Origin: Tausonia pullulans
Taxonomy: Eukaryota > Basidiomycota > Tremellomycetes > Cystofilobasidiales > Mrakiaceae
Length of the DNA: 64,000 nucleotides
Direction of reading: 5' to 3'
NCBI GenBank assembly: GCA_951802195.1
Contig: OX637637.1
Location: forward strand, 124,001-188,000
Every line of letters starts with the position of its first letter. Position 1 is the stretch's first letter. Below the pieces are notes generated by a model that saw only the letters and a list, made by a program, of their open reading frames with translations, was not told where the DNA came from and ran no database searches. The position numbers and the translations under genes were made by a program. This document shows, piece after piece, positions 1-12,293 of this stretch.

Positions 1-839
1 GGGACATCCTCATCTCTCTCCCTTGCTTCCCTCTTCTCTCCCCCACATACTCCTCATCCCCATCGTTGCCCGCATCCATCCCCCCAGTGCCCCTCAACGA
101 TTCATCAAAGGTCGACGGCCCGCCTCGGAGAACCGGAGATAGACGCTCGGCACCGCGGGCCGCCGAGGCCGGCGGTTCATTTGGGAGTGATGCGGAGCGG
201 CAGTTTCCGGAGATGTCGCTGCCTCCCCCGTCCTCTCTGTTCTGCTAGCTCATCGCCCCTCGGCCTTTGAACTTCAATCCAAGCCAAAAAACAGACAAAA
301 CACAGCTTGAATTCGATGGGAAGCGCCGCAACCACTGCCAAGCTTTCAACAAAGCCAGGGCATCGCGCAGAAGACCGGTAGACAACTATCAAGCGGGTTG
401 CAGTGTGGGATACTCTTTCTCCATTGCACGATCTCCTCGGGAGCTCTCACGAGAGGGTCGGAAAAGGAAGATGAAGGGACTGCGTAATCAACATCTCGAA
501 GTACGAGTGCAGACGAAGAGCTTAAGTCGCCGAGCCTCAGCCAATCTGCCGGTCTCTTCCCCGGCCTGCTGACCATTGATGACTTCGCAAGGGCGTGCGA
601 GACGCATCCCTTGAGCCGCACGCCTGATTTTAAGAGGTAATCCGAGTAGAGAAGGATCGACTCCGAGCTCTGATGAGCACTTAGAAGGTGTGAGGAGGAC
701 AAATAGAACCGACAGTCCCGATTGGACTGCCGTTTTCCCGAACAAGTCATCAGATGTCTCGGTGGGACGTTCATTGGCATACTGGCGGAGCTGTTAAGAA
801 TCCCTCGCCCATGCAACCCTCGCCTCCCCCCCCATCCTG
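1..839. other. no gene recognised
   Basis: Open frames here are short, overlap on both strands and resemble no family I know. The first 60 bases are CT-rich, as in a fungal promoter or 5' leader, but nothing convincing follows. Confidence 0.4.
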
Positions 840-1385
840 CTTGAGTGGACGAAGCGACTACGTGTGGCTTGGCGGACGATGTCAGGATTGCTCCAAAGGT
901 CAAGGGCTGAGGAGAATAGGTGAACAGGAGCGTTGGTGGAGGAGTGGAAACGAAGTGGTAGAGGTGGTACGGGTTTGCTTCGAGGTCTTGGACAGTTTTG
1001 TCGAGTCCAGATGATAGCCACAGCTAGAGTGCAGGACAAAAATCTACGATGAGCAGAGCGTCATATGGACGAGGGTTGTGAACAATGGAGGGGATGATAA
1101 GCATGAGAAAGATGAAGAAGCTAGGAGGCATGGCATGCTTAAAGGGAGAAAAGGAGCAAGGATGAGAAAGCAAAGAGTTTGCGAAGATCGGGCGAAATAA
1201 GGAACGAAGAAGAGGGAATGCCGAGCAAGCAAGGCAGAAGCTGCAGAGGCGAACCGCGCAGAACACCCGAAGCCCGTCGAGCGAAGAAATAGTGGAAGGC
1301 GCATGAGTGCAGGCGCGGAAGTAGCTAGGCGCAGGCCGAGGTGGCGAGTCAGCGAGGTCCTGGCAGGCAGCCTATATGCATGAGT
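840..1385 (+). repeat. dispersed repeat, copy A
   Basis: This stretch aligns by eye with 21265-21757 on the same strand and with 19955-20385 on the opposite strand. Shared landmarks include a GAGGTCTTGGACAG-like block, a TCTACGATGA block, a GGAATGCCGAGCAAGCAA-like block and an end motif resembling GAGGTCCTGGCAG. The copies differ by many substitutions and small gaps, so they are old. No open frame is kept among them, so the unit is probably non-coding. The class (solo end repeat, short non-autonomous element or other) cannot be decided from three copies. Confidence 0.6.
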
Positions 1386-1594
1386 CTTCCTTGTCTCACC
1401 TGATGGCATCTAAGACAAGTCCAATGCGGAATATGAGCATGTAGGCAGACATGGGCAGGGCCAGTGAACACAACAGGTATAGAAGGAGAAGACTAAAGGC
1501 TCTTTATCAACCAACCTACAGATCGCCCGCGCCCCTCCCCGTACCCTCCCACGTATATTTCCTCTCCCACCCACTTCCTTCCTCTCTCCTCATC

Positions 1595-2234
1595 ATGACA
1601 TCCTTTGCTCCACGTACTACCACTTCCTCAGAGGCATTGACCGTTGTCACCGCTCTTATCATGACCAAGCTCACCCTCAAAGAGGTCAAGTTGATCAAGA
1701 GCGGCGACACTGATAACGACGTCCAGGACCTCTTCGGCAACTTCATTGTTTACACTCAAATCACACCCGACACCAAGGAGGAATTTCTTGGATCTCATGC
1801 TATGTTCTCATTGAACGTCCATGGCGCTACAAATGACAAGCCCGGGACACCAGAGCGCGCATGGCACCCTTATAAGAAGGGTGAGCTCTACGACATCGGC
1901 TAGAGCGGTGCCTTTTAGAAACCCGAAGTTAAAGGCGAGATAAATCCTATCAGAATCAATTTCATCAACTGGGTTCCCATCGACGGAGGTCTCTATCTGA
2001 TCGTCAGTGTCACGGAAGGCCAGGCTCTCGCACCGTACATCGCACTGTACATCCCTATGTTCGTCGATGTCGCTGAGATGCCCGTGCAAAGCTCAATCTG
2101 GTACATGACCTCCGAGAAGGAGATCGTCTGGTACTACGAAGTGCTTAAATAAAGGGCTCAATCGTCCCCGTCTCTCCGTACTATGACAAGGACTCTTGGA
2201 CACTGCTCGACCTCTCCGGGAAGGACCTAACGTA
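1595..2234 (+). pseudogene. decayed gene of unknown family
   Basis: From the ATG at 1595 a coding-like frame of about 100 residues runs to a stop at 1901-1903. Beyond it the same frame again looks protein-like: hydrophobic and aromatic residues are well spaced, with VPIDGGLYLIVSV, ALAPYIALYIPMFVDV and SIWYMTSEKEIVWYYEV stretches. Frames stay coding-like until about 2234 despite in-frame stops and a frame change. No intron borders remove these interruptions convincingly. I do not recognise the family. It could be a recently inactivated host gene, or an intron-rich gene that I have misread. Confidence 0.45.
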
Positions 2235-3021
2235 GCTGCTTTTGCTTGGGCGACCTACATAACCGTGACCAATTGGGCGGACGCTACGCCGCTGGTTTCT
2301 CTCGGTGCCGGCTGTGGGTCTTGTGATGATGAAGCAGCGAGAAGATACAGCTGTTCAAAATAAGGGGAGGAGATCAGATGAGCCCGAGCTCAGAAGAAAG
2401 AGACAGCGACAGCCGCTCACGTGATAGTCGCAGTCAGCGAGCTTGAGGTTGTGCAGTGTGTCTCTATCATCCTCATCCTTCGAGCTGACATTGTGCTCCA
2501 TACGATGGATTGTCATTCATGGCCATCTCGTGAGTGCTCAGATGGCGAGATGTGGCCGGGCAGTTGGGGAGGAGCAAGAAGGATCAGACATAACGTTTTC
2601 AGCAGGTTCCACAGAATGCTTTTAAAACTCGTCTCAAGGACAGAAATTCGCTTGAATGGCAGATGTTTAGCGCATGGATGCGCGCCGTTACCGTGTCAGG
2701 CAGCCAAGCGCATGCATGCGAGCTTGAGACCCTGGAAGCTTATAAAGTTGGAGATCCGTGTCTGAAATTAGTGAACCATCCACCATGGGCGCAAGATGAC
2801 TTGTCCGAGAGCTGAGAGACGAACCTTCGAAGTCCGAAGGCAAGCGGTGCGGAGATGGCGGAGATGCGGAGTCTGGGCGGACAAGCAAGCTCGGCTTCGA
2901 CCGATGTCTGGGCTGATCTCTGGCCTATATCTTCTCTTCTTCAAGGCCCTCGTTGGTCAGGCATCATCTCTCACCTCCTCTCACCATCTTTCCATCTCAC
3001 AACTTCTCCTTCCCAGCTATC
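2235..3021. other. intergenic, no gene seen
   Basis: Only short overlapping frames. The last 100 bases before 3022 are CT-rich, which suits the promoter and leader of the dehydrogenase that follows. Confidence 0.4.
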
Positions 3022-4539
3022 ATGACCATTGCTTCCCTCTCCGACATCGCCTCCACCAGCAACGCCGGTGACTCGACATCCTCCTTCCCACCCGCCGTCA
3101 AGAAGCCAGTCTACCAGATCGCCTCCATTCCTGGCGACGGTATCGGACCCGAGGTCGTAGGGGCCGCTATAACTGTCCTCAAGGCCCTCGCCAAGAAGCG
3201 CGGCACCTTCAAGCTCGAGTTCACCGACTTTGACTGGTCGTCCGAGACTTACAAAAAAACCGGCCGCTACGTCCCTGAAAACCATCTCGAGATCCTCAAG
3301 GGTTTTGACGCCATTCTGTAGGTTCCCTCTACTGATAGAACCCTGAGCGATCCGCTGATGCCTCGCACTCAAGCTTCGGTTCCGTCGGCGCTCCTGATGT
3401 CCCTGATCACATCTCCCTCTGGGGACTTCGTCTCGCCATCTGTCAACCTCTCCAGCAGTATGCCAACGTCAGGTGTGTGGTTCGACGAAAAACTCTATGT
3501 GCCTCACCTCCGACAGGCTAACCAAGAGCTGACCTGAACGCACGCAAACAGACGAACTCGCGTCCTCGCCGGTACCACGTCCCCTCTCGCCAACCTCAAG
3601 CCCGGAGCTATCGATTGGGTCATCGTGCGGGAGAACTCTGAGGGAGAATACGCCGGTCACGGTGGCCGCTCTCATGTGGGTTGGGACCACGAGGTCGCCA
3701 CTGGTGAGCTGATCTCCTTCCTCTTGCAACTGATGCAGCGCTAGACACTGATATTTGGCGCCCTCAATCCTCACGTACTTTGTCCTTCCCTATAGAGGTC
3801 TCCATTTTCACCCGAGTCGGAGTGCGGCGCATCGCCAAGTTCGCCTTCGAGTTGGCGCGCTCCCGCCCTCGTAAAATGCTCACATACGTCACCAAGTCGA
3901 ATGCCCAGCGGAACGGCATGGTCATGTGGGACGAGGTCATCAATGAAGTTGCTAAAAACTACCCGGACGTCAAGCTCGACCACATGCTGGGTGAATTCAC
4001 GCAATCTTCGAATCGGCGCGTTCTCTGAAGTGGCGACGCTGACTCTGACCCTCCTCCCTCGACAGTCGATGCCGCCACTGTCCGGCTCGTTTGCAAGCCC
4101 GAGTCGCTCGACACCATCGTTGCCACTAACCTCCACGCCGACATACTGTCTGATCTGGCTGCTGCTTTGGCTGGGAGCATCGGGGTTGGTCCGACCGTGA
4201 ACGCTGATCCTTCACGCCGCTTCCCTTCGAGTCAGTTATCCCCTTGGTTTCTCTGACCTCGGATAGGACTGATTCTTTCTTCCTTTGCGTCTGCTAGTGT
4301 TCGAGCCCATTCATGGCTCCGCCTTCGACATCACCGGCATGGGAGTCGCCAACCCCGTCGGCACATTTTGGAGCGCCTCGGAGATGCTCGAGTGGCTTGG
4401 CGAGAAGGAGGCCGCCGTCGAGCTCATGCGCGCCGTCGAGGCTGTCTGTGTCAAGGGTATCAAGACGCGGGATCTCGGGGGCAACGCAAGGACGCAGGAG
4501 GTCACTGATGCGGTCGTGGAAGAAATCATGTCGGCTTAG
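3022..4539 (+). CDS. isopropylmalate/tartrate-type dehydrogenase (decarboxylating, NAD-dependent)
   Basis: Member of the isocitrate/isopropylmalate dehydrogenase family, which oxidises and decarboxylates 2-hydroxy acids with NAD and a divalent metal. Six exons fit in frame: 3022-3317, 3374-3472, 3552-3703, 3796-3990, 4066-4230 and 4298-4539, giving 382 residues. Motifs include IPGDGIGPEVV near residue 35, the substrate-loop region with ISLWGLRLAICQPLQQYANVR, VRENSEGEYAG, the metal-binding NLHADILSDLAA segment and EPIHGSAFDITG near the C-terminus. SLWGLRL and the RENSEGEY segment resemble tartrate/D-malate dehydrogenases more than fungal Leu2, so the substrate may be tartrate or malate. An N-terminal extension of about 30 Ser/Thr-rich residues precedes the core. 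Start chosen at the first ATG in frame after the CT-rich leader. Confidence 0.88.
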
Positions 4540-4837
4540 CTAGCGGGGAGACCGTGGACTTAGCATTCCTTGAATTTGCGATTTATGTGTCAGCTCCCAC
4601 ATTCTCGTTCGCTTTAGCTGAAATGATTGGCTCTGGATGAGGCCAGCTCTCGTACATGGGATAAATCTAACCGGAGACAAGGGACCAAGCGAGGATGCCA
4701 AGGAAAGAGGATGAGCAGGCCGCAGCATGCAGACAAAGCTGAACATCGGCGGTTCGGACCGAGATCAGCGAGCGTTCAAGTGAGGGCGCTTCTCTCCCAA
4801 CGCCCACCAGCTGTTTCGCTCACGCAGTTCACACCTC

Positions 4838-7800
4838 ATGGCAGACGGGTATGTTGTGTTCTCATTCTGTTACGAAGGAACGATCTGAGAGCCCGAAGAT
4901 TGATCAAACTGTTGACAGCTCCGAGATGAGAGATGTCCCTCCCGCCCCGAAGCGAGCGAGGCTCATACCCAAGGCCTGTGATCCATGCAAGCTAGGAAAG
5001 CGCAAATGCGATGGTCAGCTGGTGAGATTACGCCCATATTCTGAGCTTGGTTGTGGAAGATTGGTCGAAGAGTGTTGATAGCGGCGAGTGGATTGACGAC
5101 GCGGTCTACCTTACGAACGAAGCCCTGCGGCTACTGCTCGCACTCCGACAAAAGTGTGTACCCTTTGCTTCAAACAGCTCCAAGTTGGTCGCTGAAGGCC
5201 TGCCTCTCAGCCTGCACGTATGCCTCGGTTGACCGGCGTCGGAAGCAGCCCAGCGCAGGTCTCAATTCAACGGCGGTCGCGGGCAACGCGTCGCGTCCGG
5301 CTACAGGAGGGCAACAGACGAGCACACAACATTTTAATCCACCCGAGCTCGTGATCTCTACGCCTCGCAATGAACACAGTGTAGTATCAACCCCACAGTC
5401 AGGGCTAGCACGGCCGCCCGATACTTCGCCACCTGCACGCTTGTCGCCTACCACAGACAGACGGGGATCTTTTGGCGAGGTTCAGTCCGACGGCCTTGGC
5501 CAGACGTCACCCGGGCCAACAGCCGATGACAATGTGACGTTGGCCCTCCTCGCAAAGGCCATGGCCAACGAGCAGTTCTCGCCGGACAGCAGTAGCGCGC
5601 GCGCCGAAGCTGGAGGCGATGAGTCAGTCAGCGGGCGGGACCATCTCCGTACGTTGTCGCAGGAGCTACCAAAGGGTGTATCGCTAGATTCGTGAGCTAA
5701 CAAACTTGAATCCTCCAGGTTCCGTCACCTTTCTCGAGAGAGTCCACCGACATCTCTCCGTTGTTTTTGCTCTGCGCTCGTTCCCGCGAGGGCAGGCCTT
5801 TGAATCGGAGGACGGGAAGGACGAGCCGGACCTCTCCAGCTTCTTCCTTCCGCCTCAAGAAGAAGGCCTCGCCTATGTTCGATGCTTTTTTGAGCAGGCG
5901 AGAGCAACTCTGAGATTGCATTCCGACCTCCGTACTTTTCACCTAACAGCTCTGATGGACAGGCCGCGGCGACATACCGCTTCCTCGACCGAGCACACGT
6001 TGAGGACCTTGCTCGGCGATTCTATCAAGGCGTCGATCAGGTGCGCAACAGCTCCGACGATAGTGCGCTCGTTCTCGTGGTCATGGCGGTCGGGTGTGTC
6101 TATCTCTTTGCCACAGTTAGTTATGTCTGGCCTGCCATTAGATCTGACGATGTCTCTTCGCCTTTGCTTCAGGTGCCTCTGGACGCCATCTTGGAATGGA
6201 TCCGATCCTCAGGCCATGACACCTCTCGCGTGAGTCGAATTCTCACCATTTGATTGCAGCCCCCAATCCCTTACGTCGAGTACTCAGTCTGCAGCTATTT
6301 CGCGCGTCCAAACGTCAACTTGACCTGGCAGCCACCACTCCTCCGCGCCTGACGCTGATCCAAGTGCATCTTGCCATCGTGCGTACCAACGTTGCGCGCG
6401 CGAGGTGCAGCTTGGTCGATCATGCTTCACTCACGTTGACTCGTTCACAGGGTCTGCTTCATCTCGGCCTCGCTCGATTCCAATCTGCTTATCTGTCGCT
6501 CGGAACCGCCGGACGGCTTGCCTGTTTGCTGGGCCTCCATCGGCGTAGCGAGGAAGCTTCGGGAAGCCGGACCGACGAACTTCGGCGCAGGACTTTTTGG
6601 TGCAGTTTTATGATGGACAGGTGAGTTGAATGTCGGCAGTGGCACAGTGGCGTTTGCGTCGCTTAATGATGCTATTGATGCGTCCAAAAGGTACCTCTCG
6701 CTCGTCACTGGCTTCCCCGTGCTCTTTGATGAACGAGACATCACCCAGCTCTATCCCTCGGTTCCGACGGCAAGTTCCGTCTCACGTGGAGTCAGCGACG
6801 ACGCCCGTTCGTTGATCGGCGCCCTCGCACACATCAAGTTTGTCCCGATACAAACTCTGTTACAATGGCCTTCCTGATCAGAATGACTCTTATCAGGCTT
6901 TCGCGTATCATGGGACACGCCCTTCGTGCGCTTCAGAACCCCCGTGCCCTCTCGCCCGAGGAACGCGATTCCAGGGTCCGCAACCTTGAGGCGGAGCTCG
7001 ATTGCTGGCTCGCGGAGACGCCAGACTTCTTTCATCCAGCTCGCTGCCAGGATGCCTCACACGAAGTCTTCACCCAGGTCCTGGCCCTCTTTCAGCGGTG
7101 CGTTTGTATCAAGGGGAGTTTACCAGAGGATCGCATTGACCCAAATATTGTCTGAGTAGACAGCAACGAACGGTCCGCTCGGCTTATTATTTCCTCAAGC
7201 TCTTCCTTTACAGAACCTATCTTCTCGACGCATTCCTCGACCACCTACCGACGACAGGACCTTCGCCTTCGTCAAGTAGCAAAATCACATCTGAAATTGC
7301 GGCCTGCGCCGAGGCTGCGGTCCGGATTTCCCAGATAACCTCATCTTTTGGGAATGGCTTGAGCTACGCTGGTGTCTTCTGGGTGGGTTTTCGCGAGTTT
7401 CGAGGAGGCACAGAGCACAATCTCACGTCACTGCTGACAATATTCGCCTAGAACACTGCGTACTTCTGCTTCGCGAGCTTGACAGTACTCCTCGTCTACC
7501 TCATGGTGTTCGAGGACGCTCCAGACCGCGCTGAGATAGAGCATGTCATCGAGAACGCCATGACGGGCCACGTCCAGCTCACGGGCTCAACAGAGCTCGA
7601 AAGGGAGCAGATACTTAAGGTGAGAACCCTTTCATCTCACGATGGGTTGATATGCTCACGCACTGATTGGCGTTGACCCTTTCATCATTCCAGGAGTCAC
7701 GCCGCATCACTGAGCTCATACGCCAGCGAAGCCGAGGAGGCAGAACGAGCTGGGCCGATACGGGGGAGAATGCCCCCTTGTCTGGACCGAGCACTTTCAT

Positions 7801-8129
7801 CGAGCCCATGCCATCATCTTCGAACGTGGGAGAGGCTGTCTTGACGGCGTGAGTTCGCCATGGTTGGATTCTCCTATCAGCCCTGCCAGCCAGCGTGCAC
7901 TCAGCTGACGCAACCCACCACACTTTTCTCTTCCTTGTTCCTCTTTCCCTCGTCTCTCAGAGACACCGACTGGACCACGCTGTGGAGGGACACGGAAGCC
8001 GTGTTTCAATTTGGCTTTGATGCTGCCGAGTTCACCTTTGCACCGTCGCCCATGACCTCGACCTTCGATCTGGGCTCAGATGGACTTGACGGCGGTCATG
8101 GCGGTGGTGGTTCGTCTTTCATGATGTGA
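4838..8129 (+). CDS. Zn2Cys6 fungal transcription factor
   Basis: Probable nuclear DNA-binding regulator. The zinc cluster is split by two introns and reads C-x2-C-x6-C-x5-C-x2-C-x6-C (ACDPCKLGKRKCDG, then PCGYC, then SDKTC), followed by a basic linker. The middle homology region characteristic of fungal regulators is visible at 6450-6760 (LHLGLARFQSAYLSLGTAGR, then LRRRTFWCSFMMDRYLSL). The C-terminus is acidic and Gly-rich. The start at 4838 (MADG) needs an intron at 4849-4918; otherwise translation could begin at ATG 4926. One intron, 5898-5962, has a GC donor and a CTAAC branch site 17 nt before its AG. Many exons; internal borders between 6000 and 8000 were not all resolved. Target genes unknown. 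Confidence 0.82.
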
Positions 8130-8529
8130 TGTTCCTTGCGAGGGATTTGATCTCGAAAACTGATACTATGAGAAGATGCCGCCTGGACGCGATAAGGCGA
8201 AGCCACAATAGGCGAATCGCACGCACTAAAGGCCGTCGGATAAGTGGGGATCTCAGGTAAGGAGAGTTCCGGTTGATGCCGGTGAAGACCCTTGGAAACA
8301 TACGTGAGCGAAGACGGGAGCGGCCATCTCACATCAACCGATTGAGTCTGGGATACATATTACGGTAATGACAGTGTCAAGGAAAAGATGACTAACAAGT
8401 TCCGATGAGAGACCCTGAGGCTTGCGCCTGAGCTGAAGTTTGATTCGACTGAGCCAGAGGTAAGCTGGGCGAAAGCCAAGCAGGAACGTTTCTGGCATAC
8501 ATGAAAACCTATCTGGACATAGCCTCATA
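8130..8529. other. intergenic, no gene seen
   Basis: 3' flank of the transcription factor. Only antisense or short frames. Confidence 0.35.
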
Positions 8530-9090
8530 GCGGTGCATATGCTCGATGGCATCACGCAGGGTATCCCCAACGTTGATTGGGAGCCATCTGAGGTCTCGGC
8601 AGTCAAGATGTATCTCGTACCGGAGTGCATCTTGATAAGCTCATCACAGGTTGGTAGAGACGATTTGCAATTGAAATTTCTCGCTGATTGTGAAAGAGCG
8701 GGCTGGCCAGGGATTCCTCTATACGGAAGGTCGTTCGCCAACTCTGACGGAAAGATAGGGCACTCCAACAGTGGTGTCAGAGGAAGGATCAACGATAGCT
8801 CCGGAATATCAGTGGTTCCCCTCATCGTTATCCACATTTCCACGTTGTGGACTATTGTCGCGGGCGTCGATCCTTCCAATACCCAGTTACGACTTCCGCC
8901 AACTGCCACCAGAGAGTCTCACTGTCACTGAGTATACCTATCTTATTGGCGCTTCAAAGTACGACACGAGCAAACGAGAGTTCGTCTTATTCGGCTCTCT
9001 CACACGTCCGGCGCCACCAAGGGGCGTTCGTTACATTCGTACCACCTTCCGCTCCTTCCCATTGACTACGGTCGTTGTACTTTTTAAGTT
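8530..9090 (+). pseudogene. GH18 chitinase remnant
   Basis: Two neighbouring frames carry pieces that resemble the C-terminal half of a fungal family 18 chitinase. The first has PGIPLYGRSFANSDGKIG (around 8709-8762), matching the GMPLYGRSF..TDG.G signature. The second, in another frame (about 8840-9000), has YDFRQLPPES, then VTEYTYLIGASKYDTSKREF, similar to the WDYKALP...SYSYD..KRELVSYDTP region. The catalytic DxxDxDxE segment is absent and the frame changes between the pieces, so this is a degraded fragment. I see no intron that would join the pieces. Confidence 0.45.
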
Positions 9091-9457
9091 GCGGATGGTT
9101 CTATAGTTAGGACTCAATACAAAAGCCTCAGGGGATGCAAGACCTGAGAGATGATCCACCTGCACGCCTTGGTCTCGGCCTGGACCAGGACCCATGCTGA
9201 CCGGTTGTCCATGATCTACGTGCCCTCTCCCAAGCGTCCTCTTACAACGCCGCGGTCACGACGAAGCCTCACGAAACGAGACGGTGAAAGTAGTCGAGTC
9301 TTATCAAAGTGTCATTATCATGGCAGTATCAATCGTACAGGGCTCGAGGACGGTTCGCTGCGCGCCCGGCCACCGGCTGCCCATCTCCGTCCCTTCGCCG
9401 GTCTCCTCCAGACCTCCTCAACCCCTCCGGACCCCCGTTTTGATGTCGGGTATAGGC

Positions 9458-10150
9458 TCAGTACTTCAGACAGATGTAGATGGCGTGGATGACGCCAGGA
9501 ATGTAACCGCTGAAAGAAGAGAGAAAGCCGCACGAAGGTGAGGTCAGGGACAAGGCGGAGGAGAGCAGGAGAAAGACGCACAGGATGGTGAGGAGGATGT
9601 TGATGAAGCTGAGAGAAAACCAAAGTAGATCAGTCTCGGGTTCTGGATTAAGCAGGCCCCTAAAATACATACAAGTCCGCGTCTGGGGAGGAATATCATA
9701 GGTCAAGAGATTGGCAACGTTAGCGCGCAGGTTCGACTCGGCTCCGAAGCGTCATCATGACTGGGCTAGCTCAGCCCGACGGCACGCCTCCCTGCATGCT
9801 GCCTCCTCCAATCTCTCCATCCAGCCTCGGAGGACGTATACAGGGACTGTCGTCGGAGCGCTGTAGAGCCAAGCCCCTGATGCGCAAGAGAAAGGGGAGG
9901 AGTGACATACGGCATCCGCGCTCGAGGAAGACACCGAGAGGAGGGAGGAAGATCGCGCAGATGATCTTGATGATGTCGGAGCACTATAAGGCAGGTCGGA
10001 AGGAGGTCAGCCCAAACAGCAGGGAGGAGGGGCCTGCAATGCCGCCGTCGATAGACAGACAGTAGATGCAGCGTTTAAAGGGGGAGGGGGGAGCGAGTCG
10101 AGACAACGAGAGGATCAATATCAAGCAGGGGGACGCACAGTGACGGCCAT
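9458..10150 (-). CDS. PMP3: Pmp3-family plasma-membrane proteolipid
   Basis: Small two-helix membrane protein of the Pmp3/RCI2/UPF0057 family, which affects membrane potential and salt tolerance. Five exons on the minus strand, 10139-10150, 9911-9983, 9673-9682, 9582-9608 and 9458-9509, join in frame to 57 residues: MAVTCSDIIKIICAIF, then LPPLGVFLERGCHADF, then FINILLTILGYIPGVI, then HAIYICLKY. This covers the whole family with normal length. All introns are GT..AG. The first exon has only 12 nt (four codons) and the third only 10 nt, so the gene is invisible to simple frame searches. The family usually has Gly where His follows the conserved GC (GCHAD). Its neighbour across 2.1 kb is the glycerol gene pair. 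Confidence 0.93.
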
Positions 10151-12293
10151 GGTTGCAACGTTGGCTGGGTTGTTCTTGAGTAGCGAGAGAAGGGGCGATG
10201 GATGTGGTTGAGCGCAGGACCAGTCCCTTCCTTGCCATGGGCAAGGACAGGTCGGGGTAGCCAAGAATACGCGGTCGTCAATGCACGCCTCCGCGAGTCC
10301 GCAGTCTGCCGCCCAGCGCGATGAGCAGCGGCGGACGCCCCCACAAGTCACAACGTCATTCTCACGCGGCGCCCAGCTAGCTGTCTGGTATGGCTCGGCC
10401 TGCGCATATCTCACTCTACTTTTCGAGAAACTGAGGCTGCAATACTAAAGAGTTCAAGCCGGATCAAGTTCGGACGGCCGACGGAGAGCTCGAGTGAGGC
10501 GATGTCCGGTCCCGGTGCGCCGCGCTGGCCCGGGGGAAGAATCACAAGGACTTGGGGCCTCGGCCGGCCAGCGCCCCTCCTTTCTCTGGCTGTACCTATC
10601 CCTGTCAGTCTGCTCTTCTGTCAATTCTCCCGCGGCTGGTAAACGTCCGCTTTAGTCCCTGTATCTAACTTGGGAGCCGGCCGCCGAGGGATGATCACCA
10701 AATGACATATGAGGTGAGCCGCGGACGGCCGCATGGGGGCAAGCGGAACGTCAGCTGCTGACAAGCGACAAGGATCTGCAATTCTGCATGACGTCGGTTC
10801 TTCATGTTCCGATCCCTCTCGCGCATAGTCGTCTTGTCATGAACGAGGACGAGTCCCTCAACCCTCTTCTCTTTTTGTTCTGCCGACCTAGAGTGAAAGC
10901 CGCCATCGCCTCTGCACCTACCGCTTGAAGACAACGCCGAAAGCCTTCTTGGATCAGCGATGCCAAGGCCGCAGTCCGGGACGCCATATTTCAAGAGAAG
11001 CTTGGGTGGTCGGCGGGGTGGAACGTGAAGTGAGGGCGACGATCCAGATACAGCTACAAGGTGAACGTATGCTTGAGTGGGATACATGAATTCGCGCGCG
11101 CGTGTGGCACCACCCCCCTCCCCCCCCCCCCCCCCCCCGGACCAATAAGGAGCGCAGCTTCGGATATCTGTGAGAGCACATGAGTGTCAACTCACCAGAG
11201 CTATCAATGACCCAAAGCACGTGAGACAGACCAGGTCAAAGCTTGTGGCGTACACGAGAACCTCGAACTCCACCGTTTCACTCGATTTAAGCTAGCCATC
11301 TGTCTCAACAAGGCGCTCAATGGGTGTGTGAGGAGGAAGGTCAATGACTGATGAGAGAGTTCATCAGCGCGGTTCAGGATGATAGTCAGTGGCACTACCA
11401 TTTCCAGAGCTCACCGTAGTCAGGAGCGAGAATCCCGGCGGTGAACGGCCGCGAATGAAGATGACTGCGCCATCGCCACCGAGCGAGTGAGGGGGATGGA
11501 GGGCTCCCGTTGCTACCTGGAATGAGCACTGGTGCTCGCAGCAAGATGAGCAAGAGAGGATGCGGGCGGTCAAGGGCCGCCCGCGTAGATTCCGAGGTAG
11601 CGATAGTACCAGCAGATCATTAGATTGAAGGGAAGGCGGGGAAGGAGGAGGAAGGGGGGGGGGGGGGGGGGGGGGTGACATCTCGCACGGGGAAGCGAGG
11701 ACTCAGGGCAGAGCGAACCCCGACGATGGCCGAATCGAGAACGCGCCTTGACCGTGGAAGAAAGCGAGTCTCCTGAAACGCCGAACCTGGTTGGATTCAG
11801 AGATGAATTCTACGACAGAAATCAAGGTGAAAGAAAGGGGGGTGGGGGGGGGGAAGGCCGGGGGGGCGAGCAAGTGAACTTGGCGAATTGATCGTGACGC
11901 GCAGTGTGTTCGTTGTTCACGACGACCCGACAATCAACCTGTGCCTCAACATTGCTCTCCACAGATGCAATCCCTAAGAGCCCTACCTGTTTGCTCTAGT
12001 TATCTGACTGCTCATCCTGGTCAAGACGAGACAGGAACGTATTCGCTCTTCTTGCTTTTAGCACAAATGCTCACATTATCCCATTCCCATCTCTTTCCTT
12101 TCCTTTCATTCTTCATCTCTCATCCCTGCATTCACAGGCGGCGGTTGTGAATGGTATGAAAACACTTTTATATTAGGCTACAGATACCCCTTCCCTGAGG
12201 GAGTGAGAGTTGGGTCGGTGTACGAATCCGAAAAAAAAAGCGAAGCGATCGAAACAAACGAAACCAGAGAAGCCATCCAGGTCATGGAGCGTC
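10151..12293. other. long intergenic region with homopolymer tracts
   Basis: No gene recognised in 2.1 kb. The part nearest PMP3 (10450-10700) is very GC-rich and probably its promoter. Two homopolymers stand out: about 19 C at 11120-11138 and about 22 G at 11654-11675. The 3' flank of the phosphatase gene ends this stretch. Short proline- or glycine-rich frames here are by-products of the tracts. Confidence 0.5.

Noticed and set aside
8533-8931. 132-codon intact plus-strand gene
   Set aside because: Only the GH18-like patch has recognisable sequence; ends do not match any family and the continuation lies in another frame.
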